A stretch of DNA of 64,000 bases from Nocardia yamanashiensis NBRC 100130 (GTDB taxonomy: Bacteria > Actinomycetota > Actinomycetes > Mycobacteriales > Mycobacteriaceae), in NCBI RefSeq assembly GCF_001613325.1, contig NZ_BDCD01000012.1:25416-89415 (forward strand). The letters are read 5' to 3'. Shown piece after piece: positions 46,601 through 55,496 of the stretch (position 1 is its first letter; the number at the start of each line of letters is the position of its first letter). The position numbers were made by a program, and so were the translations under genes. The notes beneath the pieces are model-generated. The model saw only the letters and a program-made list of their open reading frames with translations, was not told the DNA's origin and searched no databases.

Positions 46601-47663
46601 CCAGCCGCGGCGCGTACGCGCACAGGTCGACAATGGTGACGCCCTCGAACCCGCTCTCCCGCAAGGGATCTTCCTCGGCTTCGAGCAGGCCGCCGTCCAC
46701 CACGATGATCAGCTGCGCCAGATTCGGGTCCGGCGGCTGATTGCGCGAGTAGCGCACCCGGTTGTGCAGCAGCGGCCGCAGCCCGGCGTGCGCCTCGCGA
46801 ATGGAGCCGTAGACCATGCGCTCACTGCCCACCCCGTCCTCGGAGTCCGGATGCTGGGTGTGCGGCAGCCATTTCGCCCATTCCCATTCCGGCGCGGTAT
46901 CGGCGCCGCAGACCACCGCGATCAGCACCTGATCCGGTCCCTGGAACATAGCCAGCTGCAATAACATGGCCCGGGTCAGCTCCCGGGCCTGCGCCCGGTC
47001 GCCGGTCAGCTGAATACTGGCGAACCCCTTCACGGCAATGGCCGTCGGCAGGTCCGGCACCGTGGAATGGGTGCGCACGAACCGCCTCAGCGACACAGCA
47101 GCTATCGGTTCGAGCTCCTCGACCGGACCGGTTTCCGGCGCCACCAGTCGGGTAGCCAGACGTTGGCTACCCAGTCCGATCCGCGCGTGACAGAAGTCCT
47201 TGTCCCCCGGCCGCCGCTCCCACATCCGGGTGGTGCCGGCCAGCATCCAGATCAGCCCCGGCTCCGGATGACTCCATTCCACCGCCGCCCGCTGCTGCTC
47301 GGCGGTATCGCGCACATCGCGGCGGACCTGATCGAGATAGCGCAGATAGTCCTTGCGGTCCTCGTCGGCCTCGGCCGCCTTCTGCCCCTTGCCGCTCTGC
47401 CCGGCATACATGCCGACCATGGAGAACACCATCATCATGGGGAACATCAGGCTCATCGGATTGGACGCGATACCGCTGCCCGAGGTGAACATGAGCACGA
47501 CCATGCCGAGCATGCCGACCACCATCACCAGCGGCATGAGCTTGCCGAAGAGATTGGCGGGGACCGCGCGCGGAATCTCCGGCGGCGGCTGCAGGGTCAC
47601 CTCGCCGCCGGGCGAGCGCGGCATCTCCCGGCGCGGGCGTCGTTGAAACCGTACGGTGCTCAT
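43635..47663 (-). CDS. eccC: Type VII secretion ATPase EccC (ESX-4 type)
   Basis: 1342 residues in one chain. Two membrane helices are near the N-terminus (about 40-90: LMPLVMVVGMLGMVVLMF and NPMSLMFPMMMVFSMVGM). Three FtsK/SpoIIIE-type ATPase domains follow, with Walker A GATGSGKSE (near 482), GGPQSGKST (near 838) and GDSESGKTT (near 1141). The first domain also has the catalytic LFVVLDEFSELL. It recruits WXG100 substrates and powers export. It stands alone on the minus strand, convergent with the esx pair and divergent from eccD. M. tuberculosis EccC4 (Rv3447c) has the same undivided form. Confidence 0.96.
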   Translation of the reverse strand: MSTVRFQRRPRREMPRSPGGEVTLQPPPEIPRAVPANLFGKLMPLVMVVGMLGMVVLMFTSGSGIASNPMSLMFPMMMVFSMVGMYAGQSGKGQKAAEADEDRKDYLRYLDQVRRDVRDTAEQQRAAVEWSHPEPGLIWMLAGTTRMWERRPGDKDFCHARIGLGSQRLATRLVAPETGPVEELEPIAAVSLRRFVRTHSTVPDLPTAIAVKGFASIQLTGDRAQARELTRAMLLQLAMFQGPDQVLIAVVCGADTAPEWEWAKWLPHTQHPDSEDGVGSERMVYGSIREAHAGLRPLLHNRVRYSRNQPPDPNLAQLIIVVDGGLLEAEEDPLRESGFEGVTIVDLCAYAPRLAASRGIQLVVENGECAGQGASGGMERFAVIDRITAREAEQAARRLAPYRAPAKRGPDASGEEGEVISTWSQLLGLGDIGTFTPETAWQPRYGKDRLRVPFGVGADGLPVYLDIKEAAEGGMGPHGLCIGATGSGKSEFLRTLVLSLIATHSPDQLNFVLVDFKGGATFLGLDGVEHIAAIITNLEEEADLVSRMHDALEGEMNRRQELLRAAGNFANVGEYEKARAAGADLDPLPALFVVLDEFSELLAQHPDFADLFTMIGRLGRSLHVHLLLASQRLEEGRLKGLESHLSYRIGLKTFSANESRQVLGVPDAYNLPNNPGGGYLKSNSGEIVRFQSAYVSGPYLGGASTRDVTRSGAPDTEMDTAARLFTATHVDFRAGDYLPLPVAPEAAPPQPEAEQVSNLQMLVSRVRGHGRPAHEIWLPPLGAPSTLDELVPRSVLTGDVHPIATLRAPIGIVDRPFDQRRDPMVVDLSGSRGHVAVVGGPQSGKSTALRSLVMSMALTHTAEQVQFYLLDFGGGTLVGLEGLPQVGAVAGRLEADKVRRTIAEMVTVVRQREARFRQLGIESMAEFRRMRAMSPASGAAAAGVHEDPFGDVFLVIDGYGVFRQEFDALEQTVMNLAVQGLSYGVHVVISLARWPEARPALKDQIGTRIELRLGDPMDSDLGRKFATLVPMGRPGRGMTPDGLHMLTALPRVDSDPDPQTLGTGVAQAVSAIAAATPGRPAPRVRMLPERLPRADLLALAEDWPAHEDAAAKTMRIPFGINESELAPVFLDFNASPHLVIIGDSESGKTTLLRSIVQSVCAANTPDQARIIMGDYRRTMLGTVPQGYLAGYGSTAPQFTRNMADLAAYVGKRMPGPDVTPQQLKDRSWWSGPELYVIVDDYDLVATASGNPLHAMVDHLAHARDLGFHLIIARRSGGAGRAMYEATLNQLKELNSAALVMSCSRDEGILFGNTRPALMPPGRGTYVTRAGEDLVQLGWLPPA

Positions 47664-47838
47664 TGGTTGCTCACTGCTTCACAGTCCCCCATTGCCGACC
47701 GAGTCGGGCCTCAGTGTACGGACCTGCACCGACATGCCGTAAAGTGCGGGCAACATTTCTGCACAGCCCAGCGCCGCGACCGCATGCTCCGCACCCCGCG
47801 CGCGCGGAAACGAGTTCACACCCGGAGTTGGGGGCAGC

Positions 47839-49299
47839 GTGACGGACGCGCGAACAGAGCAGCTCGACGAGACCCGCGGCACCGTCCGGGCGCCGGACCT
47901 CGCGCGGGTCACCATTCTGGCCAAGCACACCCAGGTCGATATGGCCATTCCCAGCGACGTCCCGGTGGCCCTGGTCATCCCCAGCGTGGTCGATATGGTC
48001 GCCCAGCACAGCCGGGTCAACGACTTCGACCACGACGGCGAGCAGTTCGAACCGCACGAATGGGTGCTGGCCCGCATCGGGCAGCCGCCGCTGACCGGGT
48101 CGCTCACCCTCACCGAACAGGATGTGCGCGACGGCGAGCTGCTCATGCTGGAAAGCGCCGAACACACCGCTCCCACACCGTTGTTCGACGACATCATGTA
48201 CAACGTCGCGGTCGCCGACGCGGAGCAGTTCCGCGGCTGGACGCCCCGCACCGCGCGGCTCACCGGGTCGGTGCTGGCCGTGCTGACCATGCTGGCGGGT
48301 TGTCTCGGGCTGCTGGCCGCGCCGGACGCGCTCCCGGGCTGGGTGACCGGAACGGTCGCGCTGTTCGTCGCGGTGCTGCTGGTGATCGCGTCCATGCTGC
48401 TCAGCCGCATGTACGGCGATACCGCCAGCGCGCTGGTGGTCGGCGGCTGCGCACTGCCCGCCGCGTTCAGCGCGGGCATGCTGTTCGTGCCCGATCACTA
48501 CGGCTGGGCGAACCTGCTGCTCGGATCGGTGCTGCTGGGCGCGATCGCCGTGCTGACCTGGCGGGTCAGCGGGGTAGGGCTCGGGTTGTTCATCGGCGTG
48601 ACCACGGTGTGCGTGTACGCCGTGCCCGCCGCCTTGATCGGACTGCTGGCCGAGCTGCCGGTCAAGGCCATCGGCGCGGGCGCGGCGGGGCTCGGACTGG
48701 CCGGATTGTCGCTCGCCCCACGGATTTCCATGCTGCTGGCCAAACTGCCGTTGCCGCCGGTGCCCGCGCCGGGGACGCCCATCGATCCCACCGAGGACGA
48801 TCCCGACGATCATCGCGCGCTGCCGAGCCTGGAGGCGCTGCGCGCCAAATCCGAACGGGCGCGCAAGTATCTGGCCGGTTTGGTCGCCGCCACCACCCTG
48901 GTCGTCGCGACCGGCGCGGTGGCCGCGGTGGAGCCGATCGCGGATCGCCCGTACTGGCCGGGCCTGGCGCTGGCGGTGGTGTGCGCGGCGGTGCTCATGT
49001 TCCGCAGCCGCACCTACGCCGGGGCCGAGCAGGCGGTGGTGCTGCTGGCGGGCGGTGCGGCAATCCTGCTGGTGCTCATGGGATTCGGCGCGTTCACGCT
49101 GCGACAGCCCCTGGTCATCTTCGGCATCGCCATCCTGCTGCTGGTGGCGGCGCTGGTGCTCGGCATTCTGGTGCCACGCCAGCAGGCCACCCCGCCCGTG
49201 CGCCGGGCCCTGGAATTGCTCGAATACGCCTTCGTGGCCGCCGTCGTGCCGCTGGTGTTCTGGGTGACCGAGCTCTATTCGCTCGTGCGCGGACTGTAG
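47839..49299 (+). CDS. eccD: Type VII secretion channel protein EccD
   Basis: 486 residues from GTG 47839. A ubiquitin-like domain (about 15-110: RVTILAKHTQVDMAIPSDVPV ... ELLMLESAE) precedes about 11 membrane helices, such as LLGSVLLGAIAVLTWRV and LVIFGIAILLLVAALVLGIL. EccD lines the membrane pore of the ESX complex. A 175-base gap to divergent eccC holds both promoters. The mycP start follows its stop by five bases, so the two are probably coupled. It corresponds to Rv3448. Confidence 0.93.
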   Translation: MTDARTEQLDETRGTVRAPDLARVTILAKHTQVDMAIPSDVPVALVIPSVVDMVAQHSRVNDFDHDGEQFEPHEWVLARIGQPPLTGSLTLTEQDVRDGELLMLESAEHTAPTPLFDDIMYNVAVADAEQFRGWTPRTARLTGSVLAVLTMLAGCLGLLAAPDALPGWVTGTVALFVAVLLVIASMLLSRMYGDTASALVVGGCALPAAFSAGMLFVPDHYGWANLLLGSVLLGAIAVLTWRVSGVGLGLFIGVTTVCVYAVPAALIGLLAELPVKAIGAGAAGLGLAGLSLAPRISMLLAKLPLPPVPAPGTPIDPTEDDPDDHRALPSLEALRAKSERARKYLAGLVAATTLVVATGAVAAVEPIADRPYWPGLALAVVCAAVLMFRSRTYAGAEQAVVLLAGGAAILLVLMGFGAFTLRQPLVIFGIAILLLVAALVLGILVPRQQATPPVRRALELLEYAFVAAVVPLVFWVTELYSLVRGL

Positions 49300-49304
49300 T
49301 TCCG

Positions 49305-50723
49305 ATGCCGATCACCCTGGGCGCCAAGGCTTTCCGCACGGTCGCGGCCACCGCCGCACTGGCCGCGGGCGTGTCGCTCGGCGCGCACCCCGGCCTCGCC
49401 GCCGCCGATCGCCCGCCCGCCGTCGATCCCGGCCTGCTGCCGCCGGGCGGACCCGCCGCACCGCCCGGCAAGACCGAGCACCCGGCCAATTCCCCTTGCA
49501 TCAGTACGCAATCCGGGGGCGCGGGACCGACCATCCCGATCGCGCAGCGTTCCCTGGATCTGGAACACGCCTGGCAGTTCTCCAAGGGCGCGGGCCAATT
49601 GGTGGCGGTCATCGATACCGGCGTCGCCCCGCACCCGCGCCTGCCCAGCCTGATCCCCGGCGGCGACTACGTCGCGAATTCCGGTGACGGCACCGAGGAT
49701 TGCGATGCGCACGGCACCCTGGTGGCCGGGCTCATCGCCGCCACCCAGCAGGAGGGCCAGGGTTTCGCCGGCGTCGCGCCCGAGGCCCGCATCATGACCA
49801 TTCGCCAGACCAGCGCGCTGTATCAGGCCGAGGGCGCGGGCCGCGACAAAGGCCCCGACGATATGCCCGACGGCTACGGCAAGATCTCCGCGCTGGCCTC
49901 CGCCGTTCGCCGGGCCGCCGATGCGGGCGCCCGGGTCATCAATATCTCGCTGGTCGCCTGCCCCACCCGGGAGCCGGACAGTCCGGAAATGGGCATGCTC
50001 GGTGCGGCGGTGCGTTACGCGGCGGTGGAGAAGGACGCGGTAATCGTCACCTCGGCCGGTAATACCGACACCTGCAAGGCGAGCAATCCGGGACTGAATC
50101 CGGTGCGGCCCAATGAGGATCTGTGGAATCACATCACCTCGTATGTGGTGCCGTCCTGGTGGGACGAATACGTGCTCTCGGTCGGCGCCGTCGACGCCCT
50201 GGGTCAATCCTCGAAATTCACGGTGCCCGGGCCGTGGATGGGTGTGGCCGCGCCGGGCGAGAACATTGTTTCGCTCGATCCGCGCGGCCCCGGACTGACC
50301 ACCGCAAAAGTCACCAATCAGGGTCAGATAATGCCGTACAGCGGAACGAGTTTCGCCGCGCCGTACGTTTCCGGGGTGGCGGCGTTGATCCGTTCCCGAT
50401 TCCCGGAAATGAACGCGCACGACGTCATCCAGCGCATCGAGGCCACCGCGCACGCACCGGGCGAAGGCTGGAATCCGTATATCGGTTACGGGGCGGTCGA
50501 TCCCGTCGCCGCACTGACCGCGCAGGTGCCGAAACAATTGCCGCCCAAGCAACCCCACGCGGCCGTCGCCGAACAACTCGCCATTCCGAGCCCGCCTCCG
50601 CCGCCGGATCACACCGCGCGCAATGTGGCCCTGATCGGCACCGGCATCGTGGGATTGCTGCTGCTACTGGGCTTTCTGGCCTCGTTCCCGCTGCGCCGGC
50701 GTTTCGGCGTGCACGACGATTGA
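49305..50723 (+). CDS. mycP: Mycosin serine protease MycP
   Basis: 472 residues from ATG 49305; an open frame extending far upstream is a shadow. A signal peptide (ending near GLAA) leads to a subtilase domain with D104 (VIDTGV), H136 (DAHGTLVAG), the oxyanion N253 (SAGNTD) and S349 (SGTSFAAP). Paired cysteines (C65, C133, C219, C257) fit mycosins. A C-terminal membrane helix (about 436-456) anchors it, with a basic cytoplasmic end. Mycosins stabilise the ESX complex and cleave some substrates. It converges on eccB with no gap between stops. Confidence 0.95.
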   Translation: MPITLGAKAFRTVAATAALAAGVSLGAHPGLAAADRPPAVDPGLLPPGGPAAPPGKTEHPANSPCISTQSGGAGPTIPIAQRSLDLEHAWQFSKGAGQLVAVIDTGVAPHPRLPSLIPGGDYVANSGDGTEDCDAHGTLVAGLIAATQQEGQGFAGVAPEARIMTIRQTSALYQAEGAGRDKGPDDMPDGYGKISALASAVRRAADAGARVINISLVACPTREPDSPEMGMLGAAVRYAAVEKDAVIVTSAGNTDTCKASNPGLNPVRPNEDLWNHITSYVVPSWWDEYVLSVGAVDALGQSSKFTVPGPWMGVAAPGENIVSLDPRGPGLTTAKVTNQGQIMPYSGTSFAAPYVSGVAALIRSRFPEMNAHDVIQRIEATAHAPGEGWNPYIGYGAVDPVAALTAQVPKQLPPKQPHAAVAEQLAIPSPPPPPDHTARNVALIGTGIVGLLLLLGFLASFPLRRRFGVHDD

Positions 50724-52202
50724 TCAGTTCTGGTTCTGGCCCTTGACCGGTTGCGGTGCGGGATTCGGGTCCGGGGCCACGCCGTCGTGGGCGACCATGG
50801 CGGCTTCCCGGCTCAAGGTCGGGCCGGGCGCGAGCAGGCCGATGATCGGCCACGGCGCGGGTTCGGGCGTCACCTCGGCCGGATCCATGCCGAGCGCCTT
50901 GGCCGCCTCCAGATCCTTGATGCCGTAGCGCACCCCGAAATCGGAGACGAAGAACAGGCTGTCGCGGCGCTGACTGTCGGGTTCGATGCCGGTGGCCTGA
51001 ACGTATTCGCCCGCACCGGGTTTGGTGTAGAAGGCGTCGACGTTCGAGCCGTTGCCGTCGGCCTGGGCCAGGGGCACCAGCCGGGCGCGATCGGGGATCG
51101 GGACGGCGTGGCCGGTCAGCACGGTCAGCTCGGCGTGCTTGCTGCCGTCGGTCTGATCGGCCGCGCTCACGGGCTGCCAGGACAGGCAATCCACCGGCTG
51201 ATCCTTACCGTCCACCAGCTCCGGAATCCGATCCGGATAGTTCGACACGTGCAGGGCATTGGACACCGGCGCGGCGGTCCGATCCGCCTGCGCTATCTGG
51301 TCATCGGCGGCCGCGGAGCGGTAGGTGTTGCGGATGATGTCGGCGGTGAGCTGCGAAACCGGTTGCAGCCCATCGGCCAGGACCGCGTAGTAGCGATTGT
51401 CGGTGCGCACCCGCACCACATCCCCGATGCGATGGTCGCCGATCGAATACCCCGGCGCCGCACCGGCATCCGCGATCGGCGGCGGCACCAGCGGCAGCAC
51501 CTCGGGGATGGCGTTGAGCAGCCCCTCGCTGATCGGGCGGGGCGTTCGCCCGCGAATATCGAGGGCGTCCACCACGGCGCGATCGTTCATATCGATCCGG
51601 GCGCGCTGATTGTCGTAGACCAGATAGGCGGCGTCGCGTCCTTGCACCAGCAGCGCCTTGCCGTCCGCCAGCGGTGTGGCTTTGTCCCCCAGCACCGGCT
51701 TGCCGACCAGCACCGACGTGGCCAGGCTGCGGCTGCCGTCATTGGCCAGCACATCGCAGACCGTCCAAGCGCGATCGGAGCTGTCGTAATTGAGCGAAGC
51801 CGGTGCACCCGGGATACCGATGAGCTGTCCGCGCGGCTTCTTCGCCAGTTCGGATTCCTTGACGGTGGCCGGTTTGGCCGCCTCCCCCGCCGCCAGCCGG
51901 GCCGAGGCCAGGTTCAGCGCCGGATGCACCACATTGTCGATGACCACGTAGACCGCGCCGCTGTCCTTGCCGATGAGGATCTTGCTCGACCCCATCTTGT
52001 CCTGCGGGCGCAGCAGAGCTAACACACCGCAACCGGCGAGGGCGACCAGTGCCAGGATGAGCCCGACGGTGAAGGCGCGGGTCTGCGAGCGCATGGGGTC
52101 GTGCAGCATGCGCACGTCCCGGCGGACCAGGGCGTGCTCCATCCGGCGGACCAGGAAGCGATAGCCGCTCACCTGCCAGCGCGTAGTGGGATTTGAAGGC
52201 AT
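50724..52202 (-). CDS. eccB: Type VII secretion protein EccB
   Basis: 492 residues from ATG 52202 (MPSNPTTRWQVSGYRFLVRR). One membrane helix lies at about 44-66, preceded by the conserved MEHALVRRDVRM, and a large outer domain follows with repeated LIGKDSGAVYVVID- and SDFGVRYGI-type segments. EccB has a periplasmic dimerisation domain and ATPase-linked roles in the ESX core. It faces mycP and diverges from eccE across 112 bases. It corresponds to Rv3450c. Confidence 0.95.
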   Translation of the reverse strand: MPSNPTTRWQVSGYRFLVRRMEHALVRRDVRMLHDPMRSQTRAFTVGLILALVALAGCGVLALLRPQDKMGSSKILIGKDSGAVYVVIDNVVHPALNLASARLAAGEAAKPATVKESELAKKPRGQLIGIPGAPASLNYDSSDRAWTVCDVLANDGSRSLATSVLVGKPVLGDKATPLADGKALLVQGRDAAYLVYDNQRARIDMNDRAVVDALDIRGRTPRPISEGLLNAIPEVLPLVPPPIADAGAAPGYSIGDHRIGDVVRVRTDNRYYAVLADGLQPVSQLTADIIRNTYRSAAADDQIAQADRTAAPVSNALHVSNYPDRIPELVDGKDQPVDCLSWQPVSAADQTDGSKHAELTVLTGHAVPIPDRARLVPLAQADGNGSNVDAFYTKPGAGEYVQATGIEPDSQRRDSLFFVSDFGVRYGIKDLEAAKALGMDPAEVTPEPAPWPIIGLLAPGPTLSREAAMVAHDGVAPDPNPAPQPVKGQNQN

Positions 52203-52314
52203 CGAAATCACCCCCGACCAGTCATGACGTTCGCCGAACACAGTACAGTTCGCTGCGATCGCCATTCACACTCGGCCACCGGAACCGGGCCGATCGAGCC
52301 GCGCGGGGAGGACG

Positions 52315-53922
52315 ATGAGCGCATCGGGGAGGCTGCGCAGCCTGCTGGTGGCGCAGCTTGCGGGTGCGGTTTTCCTGCTCGTGGCGCTGGCGTGCGGACT
52401 GCCGTTCTGGGGTGCGCTGGCGGTCGGCGTGGTGGTCGGTCTGCTTCTTCTCATGCCGTTAGGCAAACGACCAGTTTCCGAATGGATCGGCACCCGGCGG
52501 CGCTTCCGCGGCCATCGCGAGCACGACGCCGCCGACCTGGTGGATTACCGCGCGAGCGACGGGCGCACCCTCGGGCTCTATCGCGATGGCAGCCGGGTGG
52601 TGGCGGTGGTCGAGGTGCTGCCGCCCAAGGGCGGGCTGACCCGGCTCGGGCGCTCCACCGTGGCCGCCTCGCATCTGCTGCCGCTCACCGAACTGGCCGC
52701 CAGCCTGCGCCAGCACGACATCGCGCTGGCGGGGATCGATATCGTGTCGCACGGGCATCGCAGCCGGTCGGGGACGCCGGCGGGGGCCATCTACGAATCG
52801 CTGCTCGGACCGTTGCCCGCGACCGCGCACCGCACGGTATGGCTGGCGATCGCGTTCGATCCGCTGTTGTCGCCCGCGGCGGCGGCACGGCGGGGCGGCG
52901 GCACGGACGGGGCCTGCCGGGCGGTCACCATCGCCACCCGGCGGATCGTGCGGATGCTGGAGGATTCCGGTTGCCCGGCACGCATTCTCACCGCGCACGA
53001 GATCAAAGCCGCTGCCTTGCAGGTCACGGCGGGTGTGGATCCCGGGCAGTTGCAACAGCATTGGCGCTATGTGGAGCTCGGGAACAGCGTGAACCTCGGG
53101 GCCGCACTCGATCCCGCGCGCTTGGATTCCGAGACCCTGGCGGGGCTGTGGGTGCCGCAGTCACGCGGCACCACCGTGGCGGTGCGGCTGCGGCCCGGCC
53201 GGGATGCCGGGACCGTGCGGGTGGGTGCGGCTTGGCGACTCACCGCGCGGGAGCTGCCGGAAGAACCGTTGCAGCAGCACATGATCTCGATGAACGGGCG
53301 GCATCGCGAAGGGCTGCTGGCGCATCTGCCGCTGGCCGTGCCCGGGCTCGACGACACCGTGCCGACCGCCGAACGCGAGCTCGCCGATATCGCGGACGTG
53401 CAGTTGCCGTCCGCCGGGTGCGGGCAGTTGCTGGGCTCCGACGATCAGGGCAATGGTGTGGCGGTCCGGGTTGTCGGACAGGGCATTTCGAGCGTGTACC
53501 TGGCCGGGGAGCTGTACCTGGCGCAGCAGCTGGTGTTCCGGGCGCTGGCGGTCGGCGAACGGGTGCTGATCCGGACCGATCGGCCACAGGCGTGGAATCA
53601 ACTGGTCACCACCATCGGCAATCCGGAGCGGCTGACCCTCGCCACCGAAACCCATCAGCCCGACGCCGAATTCACCGCGGTGGTGGTGGACGGGGTGCTG
53701 GCCGCCGCGCCGCACGCCGGGGTCACCACCGTGTATCTCGCGGGCGATCCGCTGGGCTGGCCGGCCGCGCGGCCCGATCTGTCGATTCAGCAGCCGGGGG
53801 CGACCGGGAATCGAATCATCCTGCGCACCGGGAAGACCCAGGTGGAATTGACGCTGGTGTCGATTCCTCGCGAGGCCACCTACATCGGGCAGCCGCGCGG
53901 GGCGGGGGCATTGGCGCAGTAG
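52315..53922 (+). CDS. eccE: Type VII secretion protein EccE
   Basis: 535 residues. Two N-terminal membrane helices (LVAQLAGAVFLLVALACG and FWGALAVGVVVGLLLLM) are followed by a cytoplasmic domain, with VDYRASDGRTLGLYRDGSR and a C-terminal segment VVVDGVLAAAPHAGVTTVYL. Length and layout are those of EccE, the peripheral ESX subunit. ESX-4 of M. tuberculosis has no eccE, whereas that of M. abscessus does; the locus here is of the second kind. It converges on an FMN reductase gene with six bases between stops. Confidence 0.85.
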   Translation: MSASGRLRSLLVAQLAGAVFLLVALACGLPFWGALAVGVVVGLLLLMPLGKRPVSEWIGTRRRFRGHREHDAADLVDYRASDGRTLGLYRDGSRVVAVVEVLPPKGGLTRLGRSTVAASHLLPLTELAASLRQHDIALAGIDIVSHGHRSRSGTPAGAIYESLLGPLPATAHRTVWLAIAFDPLLSPAAAARRGGGTDGACRAVTIATRRIVRMLEDSGCPARILTAHEIKAAALQVTAGVDPGQLQQHWRYVELGNSVNLGAALDPARLDSETLAGLWVPQSRGTTVAVRLRPGRDAGTVRVGAAWRLTARELPEEPLQQHMISMNGRHREGLLAHLPLAVPGLDDTVPTAERELADIADVQLPSAGCGQLLGSDDQGNGVAVRVVGQGISSVYLAGELYLAQQLVFRALAVGERVLIRTDRPQAWNQLVTTIGNPERLTLATETHQPDAEFTAVVVDGVLAAAPHAGVTTVYLAGDPLGWPAARPDLSIQQPGATGNRIILRTGKTQVELTLVSIPREATYIGQPRGAGALAQ

Positions 53923-53928
53923 GCGGGT

Positions 53929-54489
53929 TCAGCCCGGGTACGGATCGGCGGCGCGGGCGGCGCGCAAAGTACGCCCCCACCAAGCCAATTGGCGCAGCAT
54001 CCGGTCGGCGGCGTCGATGGCCGCACCGTCCGCGGTATTGCCGTCGGCATCGAATTTCCGTTTGGCCTCGTGGAAGCTGACGGTCTCGCGGATCGACACC
54101 ATGTGGATCTCGGCGACCACCTGCCGCAGCTGTTCCACCGCGCGCAGGCCGCCGGAGAGCCCGCCGTAGCTCACGAAACCGATGGGCTTGGCGCGCCATT
54201 CGCGCTTCGCGATATCCAGCGCGGTCTTCAGCGAGGCCGGGTAGCCGTGGTTGTACTCCGAGGTCACCGCCACGAAAGCATCGGCGGCGGCGACCCTTTC
54301 GCGATACGCCTCGGCTTCCGGGGTATCGCCGAGATCCACCGGCAGCGGGGTATCGAGGAGGTCGATGACGCCCACCTCGAACCGGTCGTCGGCGCGCGCC
54401 GTGCGCAGGAACCAATCCGCGACCACCGGCGCGAACCGTCCCGGGCGCGTACTGGCCACCAACACCTCGAGCCGCAGCGGAGAGTCCAT
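53929..54489 (-). CDS. NAD(P)H-dependent FMN reductase family protein
   Basis: 186 residues with a flavodoxin-like fold. LEVLVASTRPGRFAP is the phosphate-binding loop and VTSEYNHGYPASLKTALD the flavin-binding segment; both are textbook for the family. FVSYGGLSGG follows. It probably reduces FMN or quinones. It is 14 bases downstream of the LLM oxidoreductase gene on the same strand, so it could supply reduced flavin to that enzyme. Confidence 0.9.
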   Translation of the reverse strand: MDSPLRLEVLVASTRPGRFAPVVADWFLRTARADDRFEVGVIDLLDTPLPVDLGDTPEAEAYRERVAAADAFVAVTSEYNHGYPASLKTALDIAKREWRAKPIGFVSYGGLSGGLRAVEQLRQVVAEIHMVSIRETVSFHEAKRKFDADGNTADGAAIDAADRMLRQLAWWGRTLRAARAADPYPG

Positions 54490-54503
54490 GGCGCGAGCCT
54501 AGG

Positions 54504-55496
54504 CTAAGCCGCCAGGGCCTTCTTGATCAGCTCGAACGAGCGTGTGCGCGTGTCGATGTCGTAGACGAGAGTATTGAGCATGAGCTCGTCGGCCTGGGTC
54601 TCGGCGAGCAGTTCCTCGACCTGCGCGCGCACCGTGGCGGGCGATCCCAGCAGTTGCCCGTACCGCCGCTGCGTGATGAATTGCCGCTGCTGGGCGTCGG
54701 GTTCGAAGCGCGCCGCCTCCTCCGGGGACGGCAGCGCCTGCGGCCGCCCGCTCACCAGATACAGGAACGCCAGATCCCGTGGTGTGGCCTGGAAATCGGC
54801 CTCCTCGTCGGTATCCGCGCAGATCGCCGACGCCGCCACCATGGCGTACGGCTCGGCCAGCGCCTCCGACGGCCGGAAGTTCTCCCGATACAACCGCAGC
54901 GCCGCCACCGTATTGCCCGGGCTGATGTGATGCGCGAACGCGAACGGCAAGCCGAGCGCCGCCGCCACCTGCGCGCTGTACCCGCTGGACCCCAGCAACC
55001 AGATATCCGGTTCCTGCCCTCGCCCCGGCGTGGCCTTGATCCCACCCGGCCCCGCATCCCGGAAGTAATCGATCAGCGCCCGCAGCTCCCGCGGAAAATG
55101 CTCCGCGTTCAACCCCTCGGTGGTCCGCCGCAAGGCCGCCGCCGTCGCCTGATCGGTCCCCGGCGCCCGCCCGATCCCCAGATCCACCCGCCCCGGATGC
55201 AGAGCCTCCAACGTCCCGAACTGCTCCGCCACCACCAGCGGCGCATGATTCGGCAACATCACCCCACCCGACCCCACCTTGATGGTCGAGGTATTCGCGG
55301 CCACATGCGCCAGCAGAACCGCCGGCGCCGAACTGGCGATCCCCGGCATATTGTGATGCTCCGCCACCCAGAACCGCCGATACCCCAGCGCCTCCGTCCG
55401 CCGCGCCAACTCCGTCGTAGCCCCCAGCGCCTCCCCCGGACTCCGCCCACTCTCCACAGGCGCGAGCTCCAGCACGGACAACGGCACGTCGATCAT
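54504..55496 (-). CDS. LLM class flavin-dependent oxidoreductase
   Basis: 330 residues of the bacterial luciferase-like (TIM-barrel) family, group with F-WVAEHHNMPGIASSAPAVLL and IKVGSGGVMLPNHAPLVVAEQFGTLE. GRVDLGIGRAPGTD is typical too. CTCC before the ATG on the plus strand is a GGAG ribosome site. Such proteins use FMN or F420; the substrate is not evident. It forms an apparent two-gene operon with the FMN reductase, which favours FMN. Confidence 0.92.
   Translation of the reverse strand: MIDVPLSVLELAPVESGRSPGEALGATTELARRTEALGYRRFWVAEHHNMPGIASSAPAVLLAHVAANTSTIKVGSGGVMLPNHAPLVVAEQFGTLEALHPGRVDLGIGRAPGTDQATAAALRRTTEGLNAEHFPRELRALIDYFRDAGPGGIKATPGRGQEPDIWLLGSSGYSAQVAAALGLPFAFAHHISPGNTVAALRLYRENFRPSEALAEPYAMVAASAICADTDEEADFQATPRDLAFLYLVSGRPQALPSPEEAARFEPDAQQRQFITQRRYGQLLGSPATVRAQVEELLAETQADELMLNTLVYDIDTRTRSFELIKKALAA

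Noticed and set aside
47067..49304. Upstream extension of the mycP frame across eccD
   Set aside because: The frame is open for 2.2 kb before ATG 49305, but that part is Arg/Ala-rich nonsense over eccC and eccD; the signal peptide and mycosin domain begin at 49305.
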